Shown: one piece after another, positions 25,641-34,290 of the stretch
How the letters are laid out: every line of letters starts with the position of its first letter
Position numbering within the stretch: position 1 is the stretch's first letter
Source: Spirosoma rhododendri
GTDB lineage: Bacteria; Bacteroidota; Bacteroidia; Cytophagales; Spirosomataceae
Direction: 5' to 3'
Assembly (NCBI RefSeq): GCF_012849055.1
Contig: NZ_CP051677.1
Coordinates: 4,479,001-4,543,000, forward strand
Length of the DNA: 64,000 nt
Position numbers and translations under genes: made by a program
Notes under the pieces: generated by a model
The model's database searches: none
What the model saw: only the letters and a program-made list of their open reading frames with translations
What the model was told of the DNA's origin: nothing

Positions 25641-28600
25641 CAGTTCTTGAGGTAAGCGTTCATACTGGACTTCGACAGGGGCGGCTGCGGTTTGTCGAAC
25701 CCACCCTGGTTGACGAGCACCACCTGCCGCATCAGCGTCTCATAGTCGACCACGCCGTAGCTCGTATTGGCCGCCGTCTTGAACAGGATATCCTGACTGG
25801 CATTCTTGTAGGCCGAGATACCATCGATTAGCCCCAGCATTGGCTTTACAAATTCAGCAAACCAGGGGTTGGAGGTGTCCAGCACCTTCTGCAACACGAG
25901 CGGGGGCAGGTAACTCCCGTTAGGCAGCTTCTTCCAGAGCAGTTCGTAACTGTCGAAACCCTCGGCCCCCTGCATCGGTATGGTGTATGCTTCGATGGTC
26001 GACGTCCGCACTGTTTTTTGCTCGGTCAACAGGAAGGGGCTCGCTTTCAGCTTCTCCGCCAGCGTACCGTACTGACTGGTCTGGAAATAATAGCTGTAAA
26101 CGGGCTGTTCCAGCTGCGTTTTCACGTCGACCACTTCGTCGCTTTTACCCTTGCCCAGCTTGATGTCGTTCATGGCCCCGGCCTGCTGGCTGGTTATTTT
26201 CATTCCGGTAGCAGTCCCCAGTTTACCGCCATTTGTCTGCTGAGTGGCCTGATCGGCATAGGCACCGTTGTAGCTCTGCGCCAACCCGTTGATACTGGCC
26301 GATTTTGATCCTAACCCGGCACCCGGCTTCGTGGATACGGTGGCCGTTCCGAACCCGAACTCCGCCGACTGCCCACCGAAATAGTTGGCTTCCAGTGCCT
26401 TGCGGATTTTCCCTTTTTGAGCGGCAATGATTTTTGTTTGTTCGGCCACCAGCGCGTCGGTCGGTTCGCGGAACACTTCGAGCCGGTACAGGGTCTTTTT
26501 CTGGAGGAAATTAGGCGGAATGCCAAACCGTAGCATCTTCCCATCGAACTGCGCGTTGGGATTCGTCCAGACCGTGCTGGGGTCTTTTTTGTCGAACTTC
26601 CCGCCTTTCAGTGCCGTGTACCGAACACTTAGCCGGTAAAACTTGTCGGTCTGAATGTTGTTGAGGCAGCAGCCAAAGTTGCTCGACAGCTCGACGTAGC
26701 CGAAAATCCCCGCGTCGTTGATAGTCAGATAACGCTGCCCTTCGAACGGGTACGAGTACGCTACCGACGGCACTTCCCCATCCTGACTAAGCGAACTAAC
26801 ACACTCGCCCGTCGTGAAGGTGCTTGACTTTGTTTCCGTAATAAGCTGATTTTTGTAGGAATAAGGTTCGTACTTGTTCGTACCCGTATTCAGCAGGTTG
26901 ACGCCCAGCGTCAGCGAAACGCTTAGTTTGGTATTGGGCGGCAGGGTAGCATCGCGGAAGAAGCTGACGTTGAAATTACCGCCCCCGTCGGGGTCGCTGC
27001 CGAAGCGGAGCCGTCCGTCGTTATTGACGGTACACTTCGATTGCGGGTCCGTCGACAGCGCCGTCGTAACGAAGGGGTTCGCCGGGGTACCGCTGGTAAA
27101 ATCGAGTCGGAACGTACGGAAGCTGGCAATGGGCTGTTTCGATTCAGGATCAACATCGTTAATCTGAATGAGGGTCCGGACGGGGTAGCTGAACTCGGCA
27201 TAATACGGTGCAATCACCGACACATTCGTGCCTCCATTTTCGGGCGTCATCCCTGAAATGAGCGGCAGGTCAGCAAAGGGGTTTGGCTGCTCAAATTCGG
27301 GTTTGCACTGCCCGTCTTTGTTGTACCACAACTCAAACGTGGTACTGCCTTTGATGCGCCCGCCCAGTGCCCGGTAGCGCAGCAGAATACTGCCGTGCAG
27401 CCAGACCGGGTTTACCATACCACCTTCCAGCAGGGCCGTCGCCTGTAGTTTGAGCAGTTCCAGATAGCCCGTATAAATCCAGACGTCGATCTCGATGCCC
27501 AGCGTCAGACGCATATCCGCGTACATCTGCCCGTTGGCGTACCAGCCATTGATACCGGGCACCTCGCCACCCGCGCAGGGTGCCGTCACTTTTTGCAGGG
27601 CGAAATCGAAGCCGAGCGCCACGTGGTAGTCGGCCCGGAACGGCCCGAACGACGGGTGCCCATCAGCCACAAACCCGGCCCCAAACGCTAACGCATCCGA
27701 CCCGGCCGGTTGACCACCATGATAGCCGAGGGCTTTCAGGTCAGCCTCGGAAATACCCCAGGGCGGTGGTGGCAACTTATCGATGCCGGTTGGCTTCAGG
27801 TTGTTGTACATCACGAAGTACGATCCGAAACCCACGCTCCCCAGTTCGCTGAGTTTAACCTCCAGCTTTATTCGTTGCGAGTTGGCAAAGCAATCATCAG
27901 CGTTGCCGCAGGGCGTCGCGTCGGGCAGACCGAGGTAGAAATACCAGCCGCCTGGTTTCTTCTGGTCGTCTGTCAGCTTAGCACTAGCATCCCCTAGAGC
28001 ACCTGGAAAGGTAACGTGCATACCCATATCGCCCTTGCCCGTGATGGTCAGGGCGCTGGTACCAGCGGGCTGGTAGCTCATCGTCAGCGCGAACTTGCTG
28101 TCGAAGAATCCCTGATCGAAATTGACGTCGATGTAACCGTCGCCCTTTGCCAGCGCCTTGTCCGGTTCAGGGCCGAGCAGGGTGGCCGTCAGGTCGAGCC
28201 GCAGGTCGCTCAGGTGAAAGCCGTTGTCGGTACGCACCGTTGCGGCCATTACGCCGGTCATGTCGAGCAGGTCTCTCCGCTGTAGGGTCACTTCTACGGC
28301 TACCTCGAAACCCGTATGATCTTTACTGGGTGTATACCCAATCTGGCTAGGTTTGCCCGGAGCACCCGGCTGCGTTTCCTTCACCATGTTGTGGAAGGCA
28401 CCACCGCCAAAGCCCGCCAGCGACAGCGGTGTGCCGGGAATCGGTATCGGCGTGGGCAGTTCCGCCAGTCCGCCCACCTGCCAGTAGCGGAAGCCATTGA
28501 CCCGCCCGAAATAGCCCTGTAGTTTCATGGCCGCGCCCAGCACCGCCACCCGCATATCGCCTTTGAAACCATCACCGTACTTGGGGTTGCTTTCCGCATC

Positions 28601-31600
28601 AAAAAACACCGCCGACCCGTCGATACGCATGAAACTCAGGGAACCGTGAATACCGACCGAATCGACGCCGACTTTATCGAGACCCCAGTTTGGCCGTTTC
28701 CCGGCACCGAAGGCAATGGTAAAGCGCACGTAGGGCGAAACGGCCGCGTGAACATTCCCCTCCATCAGGGTGATGTCGCCGGTAAATTTGAAATCATACT
28801 TTCCCGGATTACCCGTAACCGTCGTCAGGCTGACGCCTTTGATCGTGACGGGAAAGCCTTCGTTGTCGGCATCAGCGAGCAGTGATTTCTGGGGCGACGC
28901 AAACGACGAGTTAAACTTACCGGGCGTGAAATAGCTTTTACCGTCAGGAGGTGAACTTTGCAGCTCCATCCCCTCGATGGTCATGCCCGGCGATACTATT
29001 TTGGCATTGACACTCAGCCTGGCGTTGAGCGTAACCGTCGCGTTGAACGCGCCGTCTTTGTTGCCCTTGTTGCCGACCGTGATGTTCGTACCCTTGAGCA
29101 CCGATAGTTTGGCCGCCCAGATTGCTACGCTCGCTTCTTCTTTCGGCGCGACGATCTGGAACTGATAAGCCAGTCCACTACCGGGTTTTTCGTCCTTCGA
29201 TAGGGTACAGGTATACGGCCAGATGGACGACTTTTCTACCTGCGTTTCGTCGGTGTCGTCGGTGTATTTGAAAATCGGCATCACGACCCGCCCAGCCAGT
29301 CGGGCCTCCTTAAACGCGCTGGTGAACAGATTCAGCCGCAGCGTATCGGCCGAGCAGTACCAGCCGTCCAGCGACCCGGCACCCAGCTTGATAATGGGCG
29401 TGGCGTTGATAAGTCCGGTGAAACCGTTATCATCATAGATCAGGTTGTCGACCGTTAGTACTGTCGGCTCGCCCTTGTTCAGCGATTTCAGCACTGTCGT
29501 CGTCACCTTCAGCTTCGGGAAGAACAGACCCGTCCACTCGTTGCCGGGTTTCTGCCCTTTTTGCGGGTAGTCGCCGGGCAGTTTGGCCGTATGCTCGTCT
29601 GGCGCTTCGTCGGGTGATTCGGACTGATCGTAGATACCCTGCTGCCCATCCATCGAAAAGATAAAATCGCGGGAAAGCTTGTCGACGTAGAAATCCGGGA
29701 ACGACACCCGGGCGGTCCAGTCGTTGAGGTCGGCTTTCGGCGAATCGTAGACCAGCGAGAAGGCAACATCTTTGTCTTTATTGGCTCCGCTTGCTTCTTT
29801 CAGGCCGGCCAGTTTCAAATCGGCGAGGATATGTATGGACTTGAACGCCCATTCTTTCAGGTTGACGCTGGTAATCTTCGTAAAGTCAAGATTACCAAGG
29901 GCTTTGTCGTTGACATTGGTGGAGGCTCCCTTGAACGTCAGCGAAGGAGGAACGGGTGTATCCAGACCGAGGTACAACGTCATGTCGCCACACATAGCCT
30001 TACCGGGGCTTAGACAAACTTTCGTTGCACTCAGCGGCAATCCACCGAAGCTGGCTTTGGCAACTTTAAACCACGTTACCGCATCGAAATAGGCCTGCGC
30101 CGGTTCAAAAACGACGTTCGTAATGGCAACGTCGACCGCCGACATGTACACACCCAGCGGCATTTCCCAGCCCGCGCTGTTCTTCGACGCCAGTACGTCG
30201 TTTTTGATGTCGCTGATTTTCTGCGCGATTTTTTTGACGTCATTCGGTTTCAGCGACAGGGCACTAAAATCGGGCTTGTCATAGTCAGGGAGCAGACCAG
30301 CATTCTGGTTGAGCAACCCACGGGCGATACCCGCGACAGCCTGCCCCGCGCTGTTGCACTGCACCTTGTCGAGTTTGACGCGCAGCTTGATGTACCCACC
30401 GCCAACGTACGGCAACTGCACAGTACCGCTGCCATTGATCCGTTGATTTTCGTCGAGACTGACGTTGGTCAAATCAACTGTAAAGCCCGCGATGGTGAGT
30501 TGCTTTTTGTTGACAACCGTCTTGTTGTCGTCGACACTACCCACAGTTACCCCCGGTGGCGTTTTGCAGGAGCAGTTCGTAATTTTCTGTTCGTAGGGAG
30601 TCGACTGCGGGGAAATTTTGCTGGCTACCGCCGTCGCCCCTTCCGGTGGCGTGTCCTCCCCCACCAGGCCGGGCAGCGGGATCAGCTTGCCGGGTGTCTG
30701 TACCAGTTCAAGGCCCGGCGTTTTGGTCAGCGGGGGCAGGCCGGTGCCGTAGGTGAATGAGCAGACGGGCGCTTTGCCGTCGTTCAGAAAATGCAGCTTA
30801 CCGCTCCGGTCGATGGCCTGCACGCGCCAGGCGTAGCGTTTGCCCAGTTGCAGGGGCGGCTGCGTGGGGCCGTACAGAAACGTGCTCGTCCGTAAGCCGC
30901 GCACTTCTACACCCGACCGGGGCAGGGCCACCGCGTCGATAAATACGTTCGGGTCAACGTCGGCCTGCGGCAGCTCGACCACGCGCAGAGTGTACTCCAC
31001 CGACACGGGCGATACACCCGCCGGGGGCGTCCAGGTAAACACCATCGCCTGCGGATTCGTCGCCGTCACTTCCGCGTCGCAAAGGGGCGCAATCAGAATG
31101 GGCGGCTCGACGGACCGGACGGTGATCGGGGCCGAGCAGCCAATCGGAAACTCCGCCGACAGGGGTTGGCCGAAAGGCACGGCAGCGGTGTTGGTCGCCG
31201 TTTCGTTGAACGCCCGAATGCAAAGCTGGTAGGTGCCGTCGGGCAGCGGCAGACCCCGCGCCAGTAAGTTTTTGTCGATACCCGTCACCTCCACCTGATT
31301 CAGATCGAACAAGCCTTCGAGGTCGTTACGGCTCAGCAGTGTTTGCCCCGGCGGCACCGTCAGCGGGCGCGGTGGGCGGTAGTTGGCCGACGTACGAATC
31401 TCGATACCGTTGTCGCCGGTCAGTTGCCCGGCCAGCCGAATCTGGTAGGTGCTGCGGCTAGTGTTGATGATGAACACGCGCACCTGCTGCCCCGCGCCGG
31501 GATAGTCCTGCAAATAGGCACTGTAGGGCGGCAGCACGCTGACCTGCACTTGCAGCGGGAAGGTTTGCGCCCACCCGGTCAGGGCGGTCAGCAGGAGTCC

Positions 31601-31654
31601 GAAGACAACCAGCCAACCCCACTGCCGGGCGAACGACTGTCGATTGCGTAGCAT
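25640..31654 (-). CDS. Giant secreted protein (2004 aa), TANFOR-like N-terminus
   Basis: The start at 31654 (MLRNRQSFARQWGWLVVFGL) precedes a signal peptide ending 'LTGWAQ'; an ATG at 31678 is an alternative overlapping the upstream stop. The mature N-terminus (PLQVQVSVLPPYSAYLQDYP) resembles what I remember of the TANFOR domain of Tannerella and Cytophaga surface proteins. An Ig/FN3-like segment follows (to about residue 330, 'MVFTWTPPAG'), a Cys pair ('NCSCKTPPG'), then more than 1000 residues of beta-rich sequence with many short 'xxxGxxxV' strands and no recognised catalytic motif, and a final alpha/beta tail. No T9SS sorting domain is visible at its C-terminus. It sits between the beta-barrel gene (7-base gap) and the 376-residue gene (1-base overlap). 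An assembly or adhesin scaffold is the likely role (inference). Confidence 0.8.
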   Translation of the reverse strand: MLRNRQSFARQWGWLVVFGLLLTALTGWAQTFPLQVQVSVLPPYSAYLQDYPGAGQQVRVFIINTSRSTYQIRLAGQLTGDNGIEIRTSANYRPPRPLTVPPGQTLLSRNDLEGLFDLNQVEVTGIDKNLLARGLPLPDGTYQLCIRAFNETATNTAAVPFGQPLSAEFPIGCSAPITVRSVEPPILIAPLCDAEVTATNPQAMVFTWTPPAGVSPVSVEYTLRVVELPQADVDPNVFIDAVALPRSGVEVRGLRTSTFLYGPTQPPLQLGKRYAWRVQAIDRSGKLHFLNDGKAPVCSFTYGTGLPPLTKTPGLELVQTPGKLIPLPGLVGEDTPPEGATAVASKISPQSTPYEQKITNCSCKTPPGVTVGSVDDNKTVVNKKQLTIAGFTVDLTNVSLDENQRINGSGTVQLPYVGGGYIKLRVKLDKVQCNSAGQAVAGIARGLLNQNAGLLPDYDKPDFSALSLKPNDVKKIAQKISDIKNDVLASKNSAGWEMPLGVYMSAVDVAITNVVFEPAQAYFDAVTWFKVAKASFGGLPLSATKVCLSPGKAMCGDMTLYLGLDTPVPPSLTFKGASTNVNDKALGNLDFTKITSVNLKEWAFKSIHILADLKLAGLKEASGANKDKDVAFSLVYDSPKADLNDWTARVSFPDFYVDKLSRDFIFSMDGQQGIYDQSESPDEAPDEHTAKLPGDYPQKGQKPGNEWTGLFFPKLKVTTTVLKSLNKGEPTVLTVDNLIYDDNGFTGLINATPIIKLGAGSLDGWYCSADTLRLNLFTSAFKEARLAGRVVMPIFKYTDDTDETQVEKSSIWPYTCTLSKDEKPGSGLAYQFQIVAPKEEASVAIWAAKLSVLKGTNITVGNKGNKDGAFNATVTLNARLSVNAKIVSPGMTIEGMELQSSPPDGKSYFTPGKFNSSFASPQKSLLADADNEGFPVTIKGVSLTTVTGNPGKYDFKFTGDITLMEGNVHAAVSPYVRFTIAFGAGKRPNWGLDKVGVDSVGIHGSLSFMRIDGSAVFFDAESNPKYGDGFKGDMRVAVLGAAMKLQGYFGRVNGFRYWQVGGLAELPTPIPIPGTPLSLAGFGGGAFHNMVKETQPGAPGKPSQIGYTPSKDHTGFEVAVEVTLQRRDLLDMTGVMAATVRTDNGFHLSDLRLDLTATLLGPEPDKALAKGDGYIDVNFDQGFFDSKFALTMSYQPAGTSALTITGKGDMGMHVTFPGALGDASAKLTDDQKKPGGWYFYLGLPDATPCGNADDCFANSQRIKLEVKLSELGSVGFGSYFVMYNNLKPTGIDKLPPPPWGISEADLKALGYHGGQPAGSDALAFGAGFVADGHPSFGPFRADYHVALGFDFALQKVTAPCAGGEVPGINGWYANGQMYADMRLTLGIEIDVWIYTGYLELLKLQATALLEGGMVNPVWLHGSILLRYRALGGRIKGSTTFELWYNKDGQCKPEFEQPNPFADLPLISGMTPENGGTNVSVIAPYYAEFSYPVRTLIQINDVDPESKQPIASFRTFRLDFTSGTPANPFVTTALSTDPQSKCTVNNDGRLRFGSDPDGGGNFNVSFFRDATLPPNTKLSVSLTLGVNLLNTGTNKYEPYSYKNQLITETKSSTFTTGECVSSLSQDGEVPSVAYSYPFEGQRYLTINDAGIFGYVELSSNFGCCLNNIQTDKFYRLSVRYTALKGGKFDKKDPSTVWTNPNAQFDGKMLRFGIPPNFLQKKTLYRLEVFREPTDALVAEQTKIIAAQKGKIRKALEANYFGGQSAEFGFGTATVSTKPGAGLGSKSASINGLAQSYNGAYADQATQQTNGGKLGTATGMKITSQQAGAMNDIKLGKGKSDEVVDVKTQLEQPVYSYYFQTSQYGTLAEKLKASPFLLTEQKTVRTSTIEAYTIPMQGAEGFDSYELLWKKLPNGSYLPPLVLQKVLDTSNPWFAEFVKPMLGLIDGISAYKNASQDILFKTAANTSYGVVDYETLMRQVVLVNQGGFDKPQPPLSKSSMNAYLKN

Positions 31655-31661
31655 GGTGTGG

Positions 31662-33353
31662 TTAGAAAGAAATGCCATAGCCGAGGTTCGCTCTGAGTTC
31701 GTTGAACGTCTGTGACTGAATGCCCGTGTTTGAGTTGAGGTAGTTGGCCGACAGGCTGATTGTCTGCCGCTTAGCGACCTGGTAGCCCGCATTGGCCGTA
31801 ACGGTCAGCACCTTGCCCGTCAGGCCAGCCTGTTGATTGACGAGGTAGCTGGCGGTGGCCGAAGTGGTCAGTTTTTTCTCGAAAAAAGCCTGCGTCGCGC
31901 CCAGCGTCGGGCCGAAAAACCGGACCGTCTGATTGGTGTCGCCGACGGCAATGGGCAGTTGCGTCTGCGTGTACGACAGCATCCCGTTGATCCCCCAGCC
32001 GGTCGTGGTCTGCTGGTAGAAATAGCCCAGATTCAGGTTGGTATTCGTGTTCTCCGTCTGATTGGCGGTGTTGGCGTTCAGGTCGCTGAGTTTCTGGTAG
32101 GTCGTCGTCAGCGTAAAAACCTGCATGACGTCGTCTTTCTGAAGCGTGTACCGCCCGTTGACGGTGGCCGAGAGGTTGTTCTGCGATAGCCGGAGCGTAT
32201 CGATCAGCGGCCGTAACCCCGCCTGCTGACTGATGCCGTAATTCGATAGCTGCACGTCGACACCGTAGGCCGTAGCAGGGTTATACGACACGACGAGCGA
32301 CCCGATTTTCCGGCCCGTCCGCGCGTTTTTGTTCCCGGCCAGATTGTCGAACTGAATGCCGTAGCTGCCCGACAGCCGAAGTTTCCCGTCGATCAGGGTC
32401 AGGTTGGGCGCGATGGCGTAACTTTCGATGTCGGACTGGAAATAGTACGCACCCATCGTCTGAAAATTCGGATCGATGCGCTTGTACTGGAGTTTGATAC
32501 CCGCGTTGCCCCCCCGATAACCAACTGCCGCCTGCGTTGCCTGCGTCAGCTGCGTTGAGAGCCGGGGGGTGAACAGCTTGCCGAACAGGCGCGTAGCCGG
32601 GTTGCTGCCTTCGGTCGATACGAGGGTGGCCCGGATGTCGCGGGTATAGGCACTGACGGCCTCGTCCAGTTCGACGGTAATGTGTTTCAGAATCAGCAAC
32701 CGGGTGGTCAGGCCCACGACCAGATTTTCGGCGGGGACGACGGTCTGGGTCAGCGACTGGGGTTGCGACGCTATTGAGGCCGAATCGTCTTTGGCCCGCA
32801 GCATAATCAGGTCGACGTAGTTGCCGGGTTTGCCGTAACCGACTTTCACGGCATAGCCCGTGCGCTGATAGGCCGGGATGATGTCGGGTTCGGCGAGGTT
32901 GCTGGAAATGGCTTTGTTGAACCGGCCGTAGACTGCCCCCAGCCGAAGCTTACCGGGGTTCAGTTCGACACCCCCGCCCAGAAACGTGTGTCCGGCCAGC
33001 GTAAAGGGTGAAAAGCTGACGTTGCGGTAGCCCGCGTGAACGGTCGCCCATTTGTAGGTCGGCGACACACCAAACTGGTTGAACGGTTGCCGGAAGCTGC
33101 TACCCTGATTGCCTAGTACCGCCGAGAACGGCAGCGAGATACCGCCAGGAAGTGCCACCGTAACGGCCCCGCTGATGCCAAACGGCGACGCCTGATTCCG
33201 GGCGGCAATGCCATCGGCGGCATAGAAGCCCGCGTAGGCATTCAGCCCCCCCGACACCTTCACCGGCAACGGTCGCCGGTCGGGTGCCGACTGTGCCCAG
33301 AGTGGTCGACTAAGCAGGAGCAGGAAGCCAGTAAGCAGTAGAGTTGAGCGCAT
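31662..33353 (-). CDS. Outer-membrane beta-barrel protein, first gene of the surface operon
   Basis: 563 residues with a signal peptide (ending 'SRPLWAQ') and a mature part made of about twenty alternating amphipathic strands ('TYKWATVHAGYRNVSFSPF', 'GRKIGSLVVSYNPATAYGVDV', 'LTVTANAGYQVAKRQTISLSA'). The C-terminus 'LRANLGYGISF' ends in Phe after an aromatic pattern, the usual outer-membrane signal. It is not a TonB-dependent receptor (no plug domain) and does not match PorP/SprF in an obvious way. As the first gene of a six-gene operon it may form the pore or base for the secreted proteins encoded downstream. Upstream at 33436-33475 is an element also found before the response regulator gene. 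Confidence 0.8.
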   Translation of the reverse strand: MRSTLLLTGFLLLLSRPLWAQSAPDRRPLPVKVSGGLNAYAGFYAADGIAARNQASPFGISGAVTVALPGGISLPFSAVLGNQGSSFRQPFNQFGVSPTYKWATVHAGYRNVSFSPFTLAGHTFLGGGVELNPGKLRLGAVYGRFNKAISSNLAEPDIIPAYQRTGYAVKVGYGKPGNYVDLIMLRAKDDSASIASQPQSLTQTVVPAENLVVGLTTRLLILKHITVELDEAVSAYTRDIRATLVSTEGSNPATRLFGKLFTPRLSTQLTQATQAAVGYRGGNAGIKLQYKRIDPNFQTMGAYYFQSDIESYAIAPNLTLIDGKLRLSGSYGIQFDNLAGNKNARTGRKIGSLVVSYNPATAYGVDVQLSNYGISQQAGLRPLIDTLRLSQNNLSATVNGRYTLQKDDVMQVFTLTTTYQKLSDLNANTANQTENTNTNLNLGYFYQQTTTGWGINGMLSYTQTQLPIAVGDTNQTVRFFGPTLGATQAFFEKKLTTSATASYLVNQQAGLTGKVLTVTANAGYQVAKRQTISLSANYLNSNTGIQSQTFNELRANLGYGISF

Positions 33354-33650
33354 ACATCAGTCGGTCAGGGAGTCCGGTGGATTCACGCTGCTTAGTCGAA
33401 GAGCGCCGAATCACGGAAACAAACCTACTGGTAATCAGCCCGTTGCACAATCGGATAAATGTATGACCGACTCCGCACCTGTTCACCTGTTAGCAATTGA
33501 CAGTCAACAGGTTACACCATCATTCTGTACTACGCCCGGCCGTACGTTTATACGGTAGAATCGGTAAGAATCCGGGGTATGCCTGCGTAGAAACCCGCAC
33601 AGCCAACTATGCACAGTGAGGGCGACAGATACTGTATCGTATGCGTGGCA
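33354..33650. other. Regulatory stretch upstream of the surface operon
   Basis: 297 bases without a gene. It holds the element shared with the response-regulator promoter region (33436-33475), an ACCTGTT/AACAGGT inverted repeat (33485-33491 and 33506-33512) and a CCGTA/TACGG mini-hairpin near 33541-33556. Confidence 0.5.
33436..33475 (-). promoter_or_regulatory. Element shared with the response-regulator upstream region, site 1
   Basis: CAGCCCG followed by AATCGGATAAATGTATGACC and GACTCCG. It aligns to 42981-43022 with the core AATCGGATAA(A/G)T(G/A)TATGAC and the end ACTCCG conserved. The core is about 96-122 bases upstream of the beta-barrel gene start. On the coding strand it contains TACATTTA, similar to a -7 element, so it may be a promoter plus activator site. 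Confidence 0.55.
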
Positions 33651-34229
33651 CTAATCGTTCAGCCCCTTTACGTCGAGAATATCAGGAATGCATTTCTCGA
33701 TACGCGACTCCCGCGTTTTAGCCTGTTTGGGCGCGGCAAAATGCAGCAGATAAGCGCGTTGGCGCCCGGGTGTCAGGGCAGCAAAGGCGGTTTTTAGCGC
33801 AGCGTTCCCGTCCAGCTGACGCTGAAATTCGTCGGGGACGGCATAGTCGGCTGGTTGTTTGAGACTGACCTTTGCGCCCGCTTTTTCCAGCTCGATGGCT
33901 TCGTACAGATAAGCTTTCACAGTGTCACGCAGCGGGGTCAGTTGCTGCACGTTCGTAAACCGAATCTGGCGGCTTGCCTGCGTGTTTTCGGTCTGCTGAA
34001 TCAGTATGCCAGCCGGATCAGCCAGGAGAACCCCTTTGACAAACAGGAGCGCGCAATAGTCTTTAAAGACGTGCATCAGCACCACGTTACTGCCTCGATA
34101 CGTGTAGCAGGGAACACCCCATTTTATGGTTTCCTCGACCGGACAATCGAGCACGATAGTCCGTAGAGCCGTTAGTTCCTGATGCCACTGTCTGGCGTTA
34201 TCGATGTACTCGTCTACGGCTGGATTCAT
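33651..34229 (-). CDS. YdeI/OmdA-family protein with DUF1801 domain
   Basis: 192 residues. The N-terminal part has the DUF1801 pattern ('ETIKWGVPCYTYRGSNVVLM'). The C-terminal part has the YdeI (OmpD-associated) signature 'PDEFQRQLDGNAALKTAFAALTPGRQRAYLLHF' with 'RESRIEKCIPDIL' at the end, of which 'LTPGRQRAYLLHF' is the strongest block. These soluble proteins have no firmly established biochemical role; links to cell-envelope stress and peptide resistance are reported for the YdeI part in enterobacteria. It is a single gene, transcribed divergently from nothing nearby. Confidence 0.85.
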   Translation of the reverse strand: MNPAVDEYIDNARQWHQELTALRTIVLDCPVEETIKWGVPCYTYRGSNVVLMHVFKDYCALLFVKGVLLADPAGILIQQTENTQASRQIRFTNVQQLTPLRDTVKAYLYEAIELEKAGAKVSLKQPADYAVPDEFQRQLDGNAALKTAFAALTPGRQRAYLLHFAAPKQAKTRESRIEKCIPDILDVKGLND

Positions 34230-34290
34230 AATGTATCAGACAACGAATTTTGGTGAATTTCGAGAGGATGTGACTGAAAACGGGGCTGAC

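Noticed and set aside
25640..31654. Considered as SprA-like T9SS translocon because of its size and location in a T9SS-related operon
   Set aside because: SprA is an outer-membrane barrel with different conserved blocks; this protein has a TANFOR-like N-terminus and a soluble beta-rich body.
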